Origin: Cycas panzhihuaensis
Taxonomy: Eukaryota > Cycadophyta
Direction of reading: 5' to 3'
DNA length: 64,000 nt
NCBI GenBank assembly: GCA_023213395.1
Contig: CM041465.1
Location: 71,555,741 to 71,619,740 of the forward strand
Of this stretch, positions 1 through 10,501 are shown piece after piece. Within the stretch, counting starts at the first letter, position 1. Every line of letters begins with the position of its first letter. Position numbers and translations under genes: made by a program. The notes under the pieces are model-generated. The model was not told the DNA's origin and did no database searches. It worked only from the letters and a program-made list of their open reading frames with translations.

Positions 1-799
1 ACGAGGAGAGCGAGGCAGGAAGCTCGCGGAGGCCCAAGAGGAGCCTCGCAGGGATGTGGTCCCCAGGAGAGGGATCACACAGTAGGGAGGCAGGACCCCA
101 AGTGCAGGCAGTGATGAGACCGTGGGACGACATATGTATGATTTTGGCGGAAAGCACGGGCCTCAGGGTCATATGTAGGCTCACATGATTGTACCCCCCC
201 TGCAAGGATCCCGGCTTCCCACATACACGATGTACTATGACATTTTTGATATATATATATATACATGGGGTAATTGGAACCCCACTTTGGCATGAAATGG
301 CGTACCATGTATGATAGAGGTAGCATGTATGGTTTACTTTTGTAAATGAATATTTTTGTATGTTGTAAATGTAAATATGTAAATATGTGAATGTGTAAAT
401 GTGTATATTTTGTTGTAAAGTTTTGTAAATATGCAGGTGTTTCCTTCTGTGTATGGCCATATGTCTAACAGGAGCACACACATCCACCACGAGCAGAGGT
501 GATCGAGAGGTGTGAGGTTAGAAGATAGGACGACATGCACATCCACAGGGGAGCATAGCAGAATATGCGAAGGAAACGACAAGCGCAAAAAGGGGAGTAC
601 GATACTCCATAGCGTCGCCCTAGTTGGGGGATGCCCAAATAGGAGGACAAAGGTTCCCAAGAGACACGGGAACGCGGGTTCCGTGGGAGGCTGGAAGAAA
701 CCGAAAACCCATCTTAAATTGCCATTCTACCTGGGGTTGGGAAGAATGGAGACAATTTAAAATGGTAGTTTAAGCTCATTTCGGAGCATGGTAAGGAAA
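1..799 (-). other. 3' noncoding region of element A
   Basis: This stretch lies between the end of integrase and the missing 3' LTR. No conserved domain was recognised on either strand. It contains a short AT repeat near 250 and a T/G-rich stretch near 335-430 with repeated gtaaat-like words. A six-C run at about 195-201 is a purine run on the element strand. It could be a polypurine tract, but the sequence next to it does not match the LTR start seen at 10,079, so I do not assign it. Confidence 0.5.
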
Positions 800-1990
800 T
801 CACGCATAGAACTTCTTGAGGAACTTCCCGTTGACCGCTTTTTCAAACTCCAAGCCATCCAAGGTGGCGATCTGTATCTTGTGATTATCGAGGCTCTCGA
901 GAACGATGAAGGGACCTACCCACTTGGGCCCGAAATTGGCCAAGCGATCATAGAGATACTCTAATTTGAGGACGTGGTCCCTAGGACACAAAGGACGGGC
1001 ACGAAGGTGTTTATCGTATGTCCTTTGCAAACGGGCTTTCGAAGCGAGGTTCGCTTGATAAGCCGCTAGGCGCCTCTCATCCAGGGCCTTGAGGTCTAGG
1101 AGACGAGCCTGGCGAGTAGACTCCTCATCAATGAGGCCTCGAAGGGAGACCCGGAGAGAAGGGACCTCCACCTCCAACGGAAGTATCGCTTCGGTCCCGT
1201 AGACTAACGAGAATGGAGTCATCCCGGTAGCCGTCCGGATAGAGGTGCGATAAGCCCATAGAGCGGAAGGGAGCTGGATATGCCAGTCTCTTTGAGACTA
1301 AGCGACGGTTTTCTTCAAGATACCAATGAGCGTTTTGTTGAAAGACTCAATCTGCCCGTTGGCTTGGGGGTAATAAGGGGACGACATCTTGTGTGAGATT
1401 TTGAATTTCTCACACAATTCATCCATTTCCTTATTACAAAAGGGAGTTCCATTATCCGTAATTAGGACGTCTGGAATTCCAAAACGACAGATAATATGCT
1501 AGTAGACGAAGGTGGCTATCGTCTTGCCAGGGGTAGTGGATAAGGGAATCCCCTCTGCCCATTTAGTAAAGTACTCGGTAGCGGTTAGGATGTATTTATG
1601 TTGTGTGGAAGATGGTGGTGATATAGCCCCGATGAGGTCTAAACCCCATTGGTAAAAGGGCCATGGAGACACGATAAGATGTAGTGCCTCGGAAGGTACG
1701 TAAGAGACGTTGGCGTGCTCTTGGCAACGCCGGCATCTAAGGGCGCAAGCGTGGGCGTCCTTGAACAAGGACGGCCAGTAATAGCCCATGCGGAGGATCC
1801 TTTGGGCCATGGATTGGCCCCCAAAGTGGCCCCCACAAATGCCATGGTGGCACTCGCGGAGTATTTGGTCCGCTTCGTCCGGAGCGACGCAGCGAAGCAG
1901 GATCCCATCGAAGGACCTCTTATACAACACCCCATCCACGAGGAGGTGTTGCCTAGCAGTGGCGTGGACACGCCACGACTTCTTCTTCGG
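800..1990 (-). pseudogene. Integrase of element A (zinc-binding, DDE core, C-terminal domain), interrupted
   Basis: This is the Gypsy integrase, which inserts the cDNA into the host genome. Reading leftwards from about 1,990, a zinc-binding region with HHGICGGHFGG and CRRCQEHA is followed by the start of the catalytic core (WGLDLIGAI). A region with TDNGTPF and PYYPQANGQIESFNKT follows. The C-terminal part, 800-1,222, has GTEAILPLEVEVPS and a basic end with FGPKWVGPF. An in-frame TAG after FVY near 1,499 and another before SQRDWHI near 1,300 break the frame. A frameshift near 1,990 separates it from RNase H. The D, D and E residues of the core appear present (LDLIG, TDNGT, GQIESFN), so the decay looks recent. 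Confidence 0.88.
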
Positions 1991-2590
1991 GGCGATATTC
2001 TTGCTGAGTCAAATATCGCATGATGTCACCATACCACTCGCTATCGGTGAGTGGGTGAGGAGGAACATCCTGGACGGTCATGATGGACTCATCCGGGAAG
2101 GAGTCGTCAACAGGGACGCCACTCTCGTTGGGGATGGCGGCATCGGCTAACTGTTCCGCCACTACCATTCCCTTCTTCGACTTCCTATTAATGACCTGCA
2201 AGTCGAATTCTTGAAGCAGGATGGCCCAACGACCCGTCCTACCTGTCAAATCCGAACGGGTAAGCAAGTAACGTAAGGGATCGGATTGAACGATCACCTT
2301 GGTCGTATTGCCGAGCAAGTAGTGCCGAAATTTCTTGGTCGCATGGACCAAGGAGAGGCATTCCTTTCTACGGGGATAGTTTAATTCGGCAACGAGGGTG
2401 CGGCTAATGAAATAAATGGCCCTCTCGCCTCGAATCGTCCTCTGTGCGAGCATTGCACCTGTGGATTCGCTTCTTCGAGGTATATAAGATGAAAGGCCTA
2501 TCGAAGCGAGGAGGCGCCAACATAGGGGTGGATACGAGAGCTTCCTTGAGCCCTACGAAGGCCTTTTGGGTCTTGTCCGACTGCATACAA
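1990..2590 (-). pseudogene. RNase H domain and connection of element A
   Basis: This lies directly downstream of the RT on the element strand. Recognisable stretches are FILYTS, RAIYFISRTL, ELNYPRRKECLSLVHA, FRHYLLGN and RWAILLQEFDL, all typical of the Gypsy RNase H domain that removes RNA from the RNA-DNA hybrid. At least two frame changes occur here, near 2,470-2,490 and near 2,590, so RT, RNase H and integrase now lie in different frames. The tether that follows ends in EYRPEEE just before the frameshift into integrase. I did not find a second archaeal-type RNase H, which some Tat elements carry. Confidence 0.8.
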
Positions 2591-3360
2591 AGGAGCTCCT
2601 TTCTTCAATAGGTTTGTAAGAGGCTTGGCGTTTATGGCGAAATCTGCCAAAAAGTGCCTCAAGAAACCAAGCCTGCCTAGGAACGACTTAATTTGTCGTT
2701 GGGTTTTAGGCGGTGGCATGTCAAGGATCGCCTTGACTTTTTCTGGATCGATTTGGATTCCTTGTTGAGACACGAGGAAACCAAGGAGTTTGCCCGAGGT
2801 AACGGCAAACACGCATTTCAGCGGGTTCAAGCTAACATGGTACTTGCGGCATCTTGCGAAGATGGCACGCAAGTCAGAAAGATGATGGGCTCTGGAGCGG
2901 GAGAGGCCCATCATGTCGTCCATGAAGACCTCCAATGTATTGTTGATGAGGTCATGGAAGATGAAATGCATGGCCCTTTGATAAGTAGCCCCTGCATTTT
3001 TAAGACCAAAGGGCATCACCTTATAGGCAAAGATACCCCATGGCGTCGTGAAGGCCGTCTTATGACGGTCTTCGGGAGAAATCTGGATCTGATTATAGCC
3101 GGAGAAGCCGTCCATCAGGGACATAACTTCGAATCCAGCCGTGCGATCGATTATTTGATCAATGAAAGGAAGGGGAAAGTTGTCCTTGGGACAAGCGTTA
3201 TTTATGTCGCGAAAATCGACACAAATACGAATGGTCCCGTTCTTTTTAGCAACGGGAACGATATTCGATACCCACTTGGGGTAATCGATGGAGGAAATAA
3301 GTCCCGCTTCCAGAAGCTTCTCAACTTCCATCTTAACGCCACGTAGAGCCGGGTGAAGGA
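2498..3360 (-). pseudogene. Reverse transcriptase of element A
   Basis: This is a Ty3/Gypsy RT. The open segment runs from about 3,331 to 2,498 (277 aa) and contains KWVSNIVPVAKKNGTIRICV, DFRDINNACPKDNFPLP, DGFSGYNQIQISPEDRHKTA, PFGLKNAGATYQRAM and the catalytic motif FMDDMMG, a variant of the usual YxDD or VDD. The thumb region, with KCVFAV and IKSFLGRLGFLRHF, is also intact. Upstream, FRDVFAWEYSDMKGIDPSI, the usual RT N-terminal lead, is in another frame, with a shift near 3,360. Both catalytic aspartates are present. This is the best-preserved part of the element. Confidence 0.93.
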
Positions 3361-4065
3361 CGCCGCTTGACGCACGGGGCGAGCGTCAGGAAAGGTCGTA
3401 AGGTTATGCACGATGATGGAGGGGTCAATGCCCTTCATGTCTGAGTATTCCCACGCAAATACGTCGCGAAATTCCTGCAGTGAGGGCGATTCCCTCACCT
3501 CGTCAGGGGTGCACTCCGCTCCTACCTTGATGACCCTATCCGGGGCAAGGACTATGTCCTGGGTTGCCCCCATGCACATGGCATTCCCTTCCTCGAAATG
3601 GAGGGGGGCAAGGTCAACTGGAAGGGAGGAACCAGAAGAGGGGATTGGGTCAGCTAATGTGGACCCAATCGCTAAGACCTTCTGGTGGCCAAGCTTGTGG
3701 TGACCAGGAGGCAAACTTGGCATAGAACCTGCTAAGTGTTCCAGCAAAGCCTCGTCATCTTCGAAGTAGTCCACGCCATCGATGGCACGACTTGAGCAGG
3801 CGGCGAGAGATGGCGCGGGAGCGATAGGACCGGCATGGCCTGAAGACTGCCCGCCATCCGCTGGGGATGACAAAGGAGAGTCAAGGAGAGGTCCCTCGTA
3901 AAAAGCAAGAGGGAAACTCTCAACATCGTCACCTACGGGAGGCGACGAGGTGGAAAAGTCTGGGGCATGATGATCAGCATGCGCAATGTCATGTGACATG
4001 TGAAAGTGGCCCGGCTCTACCACAAAAGTGGCCCTAAGAGGGGGGTTAGGGCTGAAGGCGCCCAC
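3360..4065 (-). pseudogene. Protease-RT linker of element A with RT N-terminal lead
   Basis: The reading frame from 4,065 is rich in Pro, Ser, Ala and Asp for about 150 residues and has no recognised domain. It then enters the conserved RT lead SLQEFRDVFAWEYSDMKGID at about 3,480-3,420. The low-complexity segment fits the spacer between protease and RT in Tat-type polyproteins. The frame leaves the RT frame after DARPVRQ near 3,360, so a frameshift separates it from the RT core. The LPPGHHKLGH stretch has no assigned role. Confidence 0.7.
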
Positions 4066-4179
4066 ACAGTGCGGAGGAACGAGACTGGGTGAGGACGATC
4101 CTCATCCTCACTATGGGATCCGTCATCATCAAACATGGCGACGTACCCATAATCCCGGCACCAATAGGAGCAAAGCGCG

Positions 4180-4596
4180 TCAGGCTAGGGGAAGAAGACG
4201 CAGGACTTTCTTCTCGGTAGGAGGAATCAGGAATTCCAATGGAGCAAGCTGAGACATAGTCGGAAGGGCGTTTGTTTCCCTTCGTATGGCCATGGCTTGC
4301 ACAGGCTGAGGCCTACCGGTTTGGCGAGTGATCATCATGAGGACAACTTTCATTTGTCCATTATGGACAAATTTAAGTTGCCCCCAACGGGTGGAACACA
4401 CGGCTCCCATTTGGTCGAGCCATGGTCGACCCGAGTTGTAATCAACATCGACATCGAGGATGACGATGTCTGCAACAGTCTTGTCCTCGAAGGTAAAAGG
4501 TATCGAGACAGATCCTAAGGGAGTCTTCTCGGTACCGTCATAACCCTGACAGTGCCATGGGACCGATTCCAAGGCGGAAACATCGAGCTCTTGCAT
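4180..4596 (-). pseudogene. Retropepsin-like aspartic protease region of element A
   Basis: A 138-aa frame between the gag C-terminal region and the RT lead. It contains VSIPFTFEDKTVADIVILD followed by DVDYNSGRPWLDQMGAV and QLKFVHNGQ. The GRPWLDQMGAV segment is the usual C-terminal signature of retropepsins in Gypsy and caulimovirus-like elements. The N-terminal DTG/DSG active-site loop was not located here and may lie in the decayed stretch near 4,600-4,660. The role in the family is to cleave the gag-pol polyprotein. Confidence 0.72.
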
Positions 4597-4657
4597 AGCG
4601 CAAGGGCATGGCGTTAACGGAGGAACTGCTGCCCACGGCGGTTCTCCGTAGCGTCTG

Positions 4658-5221
4658 TCAGGGAGTATCTATGGTAATGGTGAAAGGGAAGTTCCATTGG
4701 CATTCCCTTCCACTAGACGCGGGGAGATCTCTGGGATCGAAGGAGATAACGGGTTCTCCGCTTGGGGTCGTACCCAAGGTGTGAACGGACGCATCATTCG
4801 ACCCAAGAGCTTCCAAGAGGAGCGCCCGTTGCTCCGGGCAACTTCTCAAGACGTCCATGATGGACATCCGGCGTACAAGAAGAAGCTCTTCGACCACGGA
4901 GAAAGGCTTACCCCTCCCTATGGGTTGGGTAAGGGCTCTCCTAAAGTCGAATCGCCCGGGGCGCACGGGAATAGTCTTGGGAAGTGCGGGAATCTCCGGG
5001 GGAGTAGCATCCGGAGGAGGATCAAGCTGCGAGGTAGACGCGGAGGCACCAGTTGCCTCCTTGGCGGCTTGAGACCGGGTTAACGCGTAGAGAGGAGTGG
5101 TCTCGAGCATTTGGATCACCTTCTTTCCCTTGTTACGGGACCGCGAAGGTGATGGAGCGCGGCGGTCAGGAGATCGCGAAGGGGAAGGTGACCTCTTCAC
5201 ACCCTTCCCTCTACCATGCAA
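4658..5221 (-). pseudogene. Gag C-terminal and spacer region of element A
   Basis: A 187-aa frame starting with a basic Ser/Arg-rich segment (KRSPSPSRSPDRRAPSPSRS) and then a Pro-rich part and PVRPGRFDFRRAL. It ends close to the protease frame. The basic segment may serve as a nucleic-acid-binding region, but no CCHC zinc knuckle was seen. It sits between the capsid-like gag and the protease, as expected. The function is inferred from position only. Confidence 0.6.
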
Positions 5222-5489
5222 AGGGCGGGGATCGGGAGACCTATCCCGATTCTGGTTGTTCCTTTGCTGGACATCGCGGCCCCGTTCCCCATGCTTGGGG
5301 AACGGGTCTCTATGAATGGGCTAATCGAGGTTAGGCCTCGATATTCGCCTAGGGGACGAGTCGCGCGGCGGGGCATCGCGCTGGTGCTATGCCCGGCAGC
5401 GTGAATCGTCATAGAAACACTCCCCGTGGATGGAACACCACCTCTTCTCAAGGGGAGGATCGATCCTCCTTGCTTGAGAAGACTGGGTG

Positions 5490-6350
5490 CTACCCCTTTG
5501 GGGGCATCGCATGAGAAGTCTGCTGGACAGGTTTATGAGAAGTTGGCGACGAAGGAGGTTGGAGTTTTAACTCCTTCATCGTGCGCTCAAATGAGCGAAT
5601 AGCGGAAGTAAGGGGATCTAGGGTCCTCTCAGTCGGATGAGAGGTGGACCTAGCGGGCTGCGAAGATTTGGTCTCCTTCACTGGAGGAGGCGCCTCGCGA
5701 CGTTGCGAGGGCTTGGGAGGTTTCTTGAGTCCTACTTGGATCTCAATGGCCTCCAAAGCTAAACACCTCGTGATGGCGGAGTCACACGTGGTCGCCCCCA
5801 TCTTGAGGACTTCCACATGCACTTCGGGGCAAAGTGCATTGACAAAGAGATCCCTCTTCAACTCCTCAGGCAACGTAGCCTTGGTGGAGTGAAGAAGATC
5901 GTGAAAACGTCGCACAAAGTCACGATTCATTTCATCGTGACCTTGTTTAAGCGACATAAGCGCCTTCATTCCGCTTTCGAACGTGTGGGCTACGTCAAAG
6001 TAGTTGACGAACTCATCCACTAACTGCTGGAATGAGGAGATTGAATGGGCAGGAAGGCGATAAAACCACTTGAGGGCATCGCCCTGCAAGGACCGCGGGA
6101 ATAGCTTCATGAGGATATGGTCGTAAGCCCAATAATTAATGCACGCCATAGAGAAGCTGCATACATGCTCGGTTGGGTCTTGCAATGAAGTCCCATCGAA
6201 TTTGGGGACTTCAGGAGGGTGAGGCGGCAGGTTAGTCCTTAGCGCCTCAATAGACAATGGCGTCGACCTATAGTCCACGAAGGGACGTGTCCTTGCTTGG
6301 GCTAGCGGGTCGACAACCGGTAAAGGAATGGATGGGGGTGGTAGACCCAT
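5490..6350 (-). CDS. Gag capsid-like domain of element A (Retrotrans_gag)
   Basis: A 286-aa open frame. Residues from about 35 to 200 match the plant Gypsy capsid family in pattern: PPEVPKFDGTSLQDPTEHV, then LFPRSLQGDALKWFYRLP, SISSFQQLVDEFVNYF, LMSLKQGHDEMNRDFVRRFH and LFVNALCPEVHVEVL. In the family this protein forms the virus-like particle that packages the element RNA. The C-terminal part is Pro/Ser/Lys-rich. The N-terminal part of gag continues in other frames up to about 7,388, so this is one exon-like segment of a disrupted gag. Confidence 0.88.
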   Translation of the reverse strand: MGLPPPSIPLPVVDPLAQARTRPFVDYRSTPLSIEALRTNLPPHPPEVPKFDGTSLQDPTEHVCSFSMACINYWAYDHILMKLFPRSLQGDALKWFYRLPAHSISSFQQLVDEFVNYFDVAHTFESGMKALMSLKQGHDEMNRDFVRRFHDLLHSTKATLPEELKRDLFVNALCPEVHVEVLKMGATTCDSAITRCLALEAIEIQVGLKKPPKPSQRREAPPPVKETKSSQPARSTSHPTERTLDPLTSAIRSFERTMKELKLQPPSSPTSHKPVQQTSHAMPPKG

Positions 6351-6719
6351 CCCTCCTTGGGAAAAGACCCCTTGTTGGAAGGGGGGCTACGGGTAAAAGC
6401 TCTGAAAAGGAGGCACACTCCCTTGCGATGACGCGGCAATGGGAGTTCTTACCGGACGACGAACGGAGGATGAGGGACCGGGTTTGCCCATATGGGCCAC
6501 CCAGAAGTATGACCCCATATGGGTGCAACGGGTCCACCCCATAAACAGGGAGGTGGCTTCCCTTTCTTTGCCCCCAAGGTTGAGCAGTGTAAACTGGGGG
6601 CACGTAAAGAGAAGAACCACCAATCAGGTTTTGGACATATGTAGGAGTGGGTCCTACATGGCCAGCGGCGGCGGCACTAGTAGGACCACGAGGCCTACTA
6701 GGGAACGCATGCGTCACGT

Positions 6720-7388
6720 TCAGAGGTGGCGCGTGTGTTTGGCTAGGGCATGGCATGCTAACCCCAAGTTGAGGGAAGGACACACCTCGAACGGGCCCTG
6801 AAGAAGTAGGACCACTACGGAAGCAGTGACGCCTTGGGAGCCGGGTAGGTACACAGCGTGGGGCGTGTGTCTTGCAGAGACGTCAATCGTTGTAGATGAT
6901 GCAAGCATGGACAAAGAAGATGCTATGTTGCGTAGCATTTCTGCGAACCATCTAGGAGGCGGTTGGCGGCGAGCTGCGCGAAAGCACTCGCTAAGCGCCT
7001 CGATCACGTCGGCGGGAGGGGTACCCTCATAGCCGTACAAGGTCGAAGGGACTTCGAAAGTAGGGGATCCTTCGGGACGCCCCTCGTAAGGCTCGCCAGT
7101 GGGGTGGTGAGTCTCGTGAGGGTCCGAATCATCCGCTGCTTGAGCGGAAGGCCGAAAGTCATTCGGGTGGAAATGGTCGTCTGGGTAGTAAATGGAATCC
7201 TTGCCCTCACGAGCGGATTCCAGAACGGATGAAGGGAACTCCTGAGTCCCCGAAGTCGTGGGACGGTATGCCCAATCAGAAGGATAGCCTTCCATGGTCG
7301 AATCAGGATTCGACGACGGAGAGGGACGAGATGCTTGGTCTTCCAACGACGGCGGCAAGCCTCGCAAGCGACCCGAGAAACGTCGCAT
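6720..7388 (-). pseudogene. N-terminal gag or leader ORF of element A
   Basis: A 222-aa frame just inside the PBS. It starts with MRRFSGRLRGLPPSLEDQ, is rich in Pro, Ser and acidic residues, and has an amphipathic segment DVIEALSECFRAARRQPPPR. No database family is recognised. Its position between PBS and capsid fits either the N-terminal part of gag or the extra upstream ORF that Ogre-type elements carry. I cannot tell these apart from the sequence. The frame breaks before the capsid frame at 6,350. Confidence 0.55.
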
Positions 7389-7544
7389 GCAACGCCTGCG
7401 GCGTCGTCAAGAAGCGAGAAGGGAAGGAAGAAAAGTAATGCAAACACGTTGGGGGTTGCCCAACCGAAAACACAGAATGTGAACCTACCTAGAGGCAAGA
7501 ACACCAACAAGAAGGGGAAGCAGATTTAGCTCCCTTACTGGCAG

Positions 7545-7562
7545 TCCCCAGTATGGTCGCCA
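7545..7562 (-). promoter_or_regulatory. Primer-binding site of element A
   Basis: On the minus strand this reads TGGCGACCATACTGGGGA, one base inside the LTR end. The TGGCGAC...TGGGGA pattern is that of Tat/Ogre-type PBS, reported to pair with tRNA-Arg. It fixes element orientation and the inner LTR boundary. The exact tRNA is inferred. Confidence 0.8.
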
Positions 7563-7563
7563 G

Positions 7564-10079
7564 TGAAACGCTCTCCGCGGGAATGAGATCCTACGCCTAG
7601 CAAAGGGATACAAAACACAACACTGACTGAGCTAGGCAGCGAGGATCTCACCTCGCGGGTCATCCGTGCGCTGGAGCGCGGGTACGGGACTGCAAGGTGC
7701 CTGGTTGCTTCCAGGTAGCCGTGCAAATACGAGGCCTTCCTACCCTTCGGATGGCCGGGAAGGAAAAGGAAACCTCGCGCATTGCGACTTCTCAAGGTAA
7801 TGAGAAGGCAACGAGAGGGCAACAGAATCAACGTGCAACGGGTGTGAAGTACAGTGTGGTTGGGGGATACAATGTAAACGGGTCTTCTATCTCTATGTAA
7901 TGCAAAGTAAAAGAAACGGTACAGGAAAGTAAACGTAAAATAAAAGACTATTTCGTTTTTCCTTTATGTTTCCTTCTCTTTTACTGATCAAGCATGTACA
8001 AAAAAGCAGCAATGATAAAAAAAGGGAAAAACGAAGGAAACGCGAGGAATACCTGGATCCGGCGGTTGAGGTTGAAGTGCGGATCCTCTCTCTCGGTTGC
8101 GCTCCTTTCCTCTCTCCTCCATGCTTGCAACGTCGATCGGAGGTGACGAAGGGGGTTTACTTACCTCCCCTAGGGCATGCAAAGACTGAATAGAAGGAAA
8201 GGACGAAAAGCAAAGTTCGAAACGAAAAGGGAGAAGAAATACCGTGCGAGAGCCGACCGGCAACGGGTTAATCTCGTACACCACTCCCTCTGACGTGATC
8301 CTGCAAACAAACAGAGAGAACGCCTTCCTCTCAGGAGAGAGGCTACGAAGCACGACAAGACGTATATGTATATACTGAAATGAAACCAACTAAACTAGAG
8401 AAATCAAGTTACGCACCAACACGTAACAAAAATGAAACAACACTGCACGGTAAACATACAAACTGTCATGCACCATAAAATGTACTATATGGGATTGAGT
8501 ATAGCCTCGGGATGGCTAACTCACCCACGAGAGGTCTCCACGGGGTCCGGGAAGGTAACGCTAACAGGTAACGAGGTGTGACAGGTTGCCTACACCAAGG
8601 GAAAAGAACTCAAACCAACTCTCTTAGGTTTCCCTAACTCCGTTTCCTAAGAAAGCGCGGGTGATAAAGGGAGAGAGAGGACAAGGGATGGAACCCTTGG
8701 GGAGAAGGACGACAATGGAGGACGGAACCCCGCCTATCTCCCTCTAATCCTCGCGTGAAACCCTTTATACTGACTAGCTTAGAAAATGGTGAAAGAGAAA
8801 GCTAGAAAGGGAATGATGAGTCTCAAGGAAATGCAAAGAAATGTAACCAATCTAGGGCAGCGCTATAGTAAGTCACCACTAGCCAAGATTACTTGCATCC
8901 AATGACAAAAGAAGATCCCAAAGAAAGTATATGCAAAAGAGAGAAGGGAAATTGCAAGTAGAACCATCAAAAAGCAAGGAAAAAAGCACCAACAAGAAGC
9001 AAAAAATACCTTGAATGGAGGAGAGCATGCATGCATTCACTTGGCCACTTGGAGTAGCAGCCCAAGCGATGTCTAAGAGGTGGTGTTGGGTGTCCTTTGC
9101 AAGAGGGCAGAAGAGTGAAACTCCATGCAAGTTGGGAGCTTGAAAATAGGTCCTTGGAGTGGTCTTTTTGGTGAGGAAATCCCTTAAAGCTTTGAGTATT
9201 TGTGAGGGAGAGTGGCACTTGTGATGGAGCTCCATAGGGGGCAGCAATGGCCCTGCAACTCCAGCTGGTAGCAACCCACTTCACCTCTGTCCAACTGTTG
9301 TAAAAGAAGTTCTTCTTTCAATGTGTCTTTTCCTTGTCTTTCTTGAAGAGTTGCTCTTAGAAAACTTCAAAAGTGAGTCCAAGAATGATCCAAAATGAAT
9401 AAAAAAAGGCTTTTATGCCTTGGTCATAGCAAGTGAACGTTGGGGGCCTCGGGGCGCCCAATCAGATCGTCGAACGCCATGGCGGTCCGTGAAAAACACT
9501 AAATCGTGCTTTCTTTTTAAATTTTAAGCAGTTGCATCTGCAAACTCTGCATACTGCGCAAACTCCATGATCGCTTAGTTTACCGCCAGATCAACCAATT
9601 TAAAAGAGAAGAAAATACAACATAAAATCGTGTTTTGGGGCTAGGTCGGGGCTAAGCCCGAGATACATCAATTGGGGAAGGCCTAGCAAGAGGCAAGTAC
9701 CCAAAACGGTGCAAAGAGTCCTATCTAAGGGTTAAACCGGGCTTAGGAAGGATTTGCAGCATAAGTGGCACGTTATAACAAGAACACACAAGCTGGCAAG
9801 AGCATTCCGAGAGACCATGGAGACATCGTGAGTGGCTGTATGCCATACGGGGTGTCGCATTCGCTGGGGAATGCCCCCGCTGTGAGTCGTCATAGGCTGA
9901 GGGGTGCCATTAGGCACATGCGTTATGAGCAGACAATCAAACAAATGCATATTGGCAGGCATATGTCAATCAAACTATTCTAGACTACCCTAGCACTCAT
10001 AAGTAAGAAAAGTAAGAACATATACCTGAACAAACCTGTGCCGATGTGTCTCAAGTCCATTCCCAATAGCTGGGAAACA
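7564..10079 (-). repeat. 5' LTR of element A, 2,516 bp
   Basis: On the minus strand it begins TGTTTCCCAGC at 10,079 and ends GCGTTTCA at 7,564, giving the canonical TG...CA. The inner end abuts the PBS. The outer end is supported by two facts: the Copia reading frame of element B resumes at 10,080, and the same TGTTTCC...GGGAATGGAC start occurs in LTR H at 63,740. A long LTR of this size fits Tat/Ogre elements. A TATA-like box lies at 8,763-8,770. Confidence 0.78.
8763..8770 (-). promoter_or_regulatory. TATA-like box in the LTR of element A
   Basis: The minus strand reads GTATAAAG within gtcagtataaagggt. It sits mid-LTR, which would give a U3 of about 1.3 kb and R-U5 of about 1.15 kb. A TATA-like tttataaac occurs at the corresponding relative place in LTR H near 63,010-63,020. 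Transcription from it is inferred. Confidence 0.5.
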
Positions 10080-10492
10080 CCATCCACACTGGAAACAAAG
10101 GCATAGGACTTCTTCTGAGATTGAAACTTCTCAAACACCCAAAAGTTGTCCATGACTTTTCCGGTAGCTATGACAACAAAATTTTATTTTGGGTCCTTAA
10201 TCAAACACTTATCTTCATAGAGTTCCACTTTCAAACCTTGTTTGCAAATCTCCCTAGTAGACAGAAGGTTCAACTGCATCTTGGGTACATAGTATACCCC
10301 GAAAAACTTGCCTCTTGTAATGGAAACATCACCAATATCATCCACCAGCAATACGCGGGCATCTCCAAGAACAATCCCAACACCACTCTGATTTGAGTTC
10401 AACTTATCAAAGTTACGCCTCTGGTAAGAGATGTGCTTCTGCACTCTAGAATCTAGTACCCAATAGTCTCTCCGATTTGATTCAGCTAACAA
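10080..10492 (-). pseudogene. Copia protease C-terminal / GAG-pre-integrase region of element B
   Basis: The open part (10,184-10,492) contains DYWVLDSRVQKHIS, corresponding to the Copia protease active-site stretch, normally WxxDSGAxxHxx; here the Gly is Arg, so the DSG triad is lost. It continues with GDVSITRGKFFGVYYVPKMQ and LNLLSTREICKQGL, typical of the protease to pre-integrase transition. After a frame change near 10,184, VIATGK- and SQKKSYAFVSSVDG-like residues follow and end at the junction with element A. Confidence 0.8.
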
Positions 10493-10501
10493 GGTTTGTG
10501 C

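Larger units (their letters stand above)
1..10079 (-). mobile_element. Element A: Tat/Ogre-like Ty3/Gypsy LTR retrotransposon, cut by the left window edge
   Basis: Reading right to left, the order is 5' LTR (7,564-10,079), PBS (7,545-7,562), gag, aspartic protease, reverse transcriptase, RNase H and integrase, which is Gypsy order. The RT has phrases typical of the Tat/Ogre lineage, such as DINNACPKDNFPLP, DGFSGYNQI and PFGLKNAGATYQRAM. The element is clearly GC-richer than the surrounding DNA. The frame is broken several times between gag and integrase, so this copy is probably not autonomous. It interrupts Copia element B. Its right end is followed by ccatc, the expected target duplication, whose partner would be outside the window. 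The 3' LTR is not present. Confidence 0.9.

Noticed and set aside
2693-3346. 217-aa plus-strand frame
   Set aside because: Antisense shadow of the RT of element A; no family resemblance, while the minus strand has clear RT motifs.
4028-5404. Several plus-strand frames opposite the protease and gag of element A
   Set aside because: Antisense shadows in GC-rich coding DNA.
7988-8389. Minus-strand frames inside the LTR of element A
   Set aside because: They lie in LTR sequence and have no recognised domain; the open frame is explained by low stop-codon density.
8879-9284. 131-aa minus-strand frame in the LTR of element A
   Set aside because: It lies in LTR U3 with no domain and no conservation visible in LTR H.
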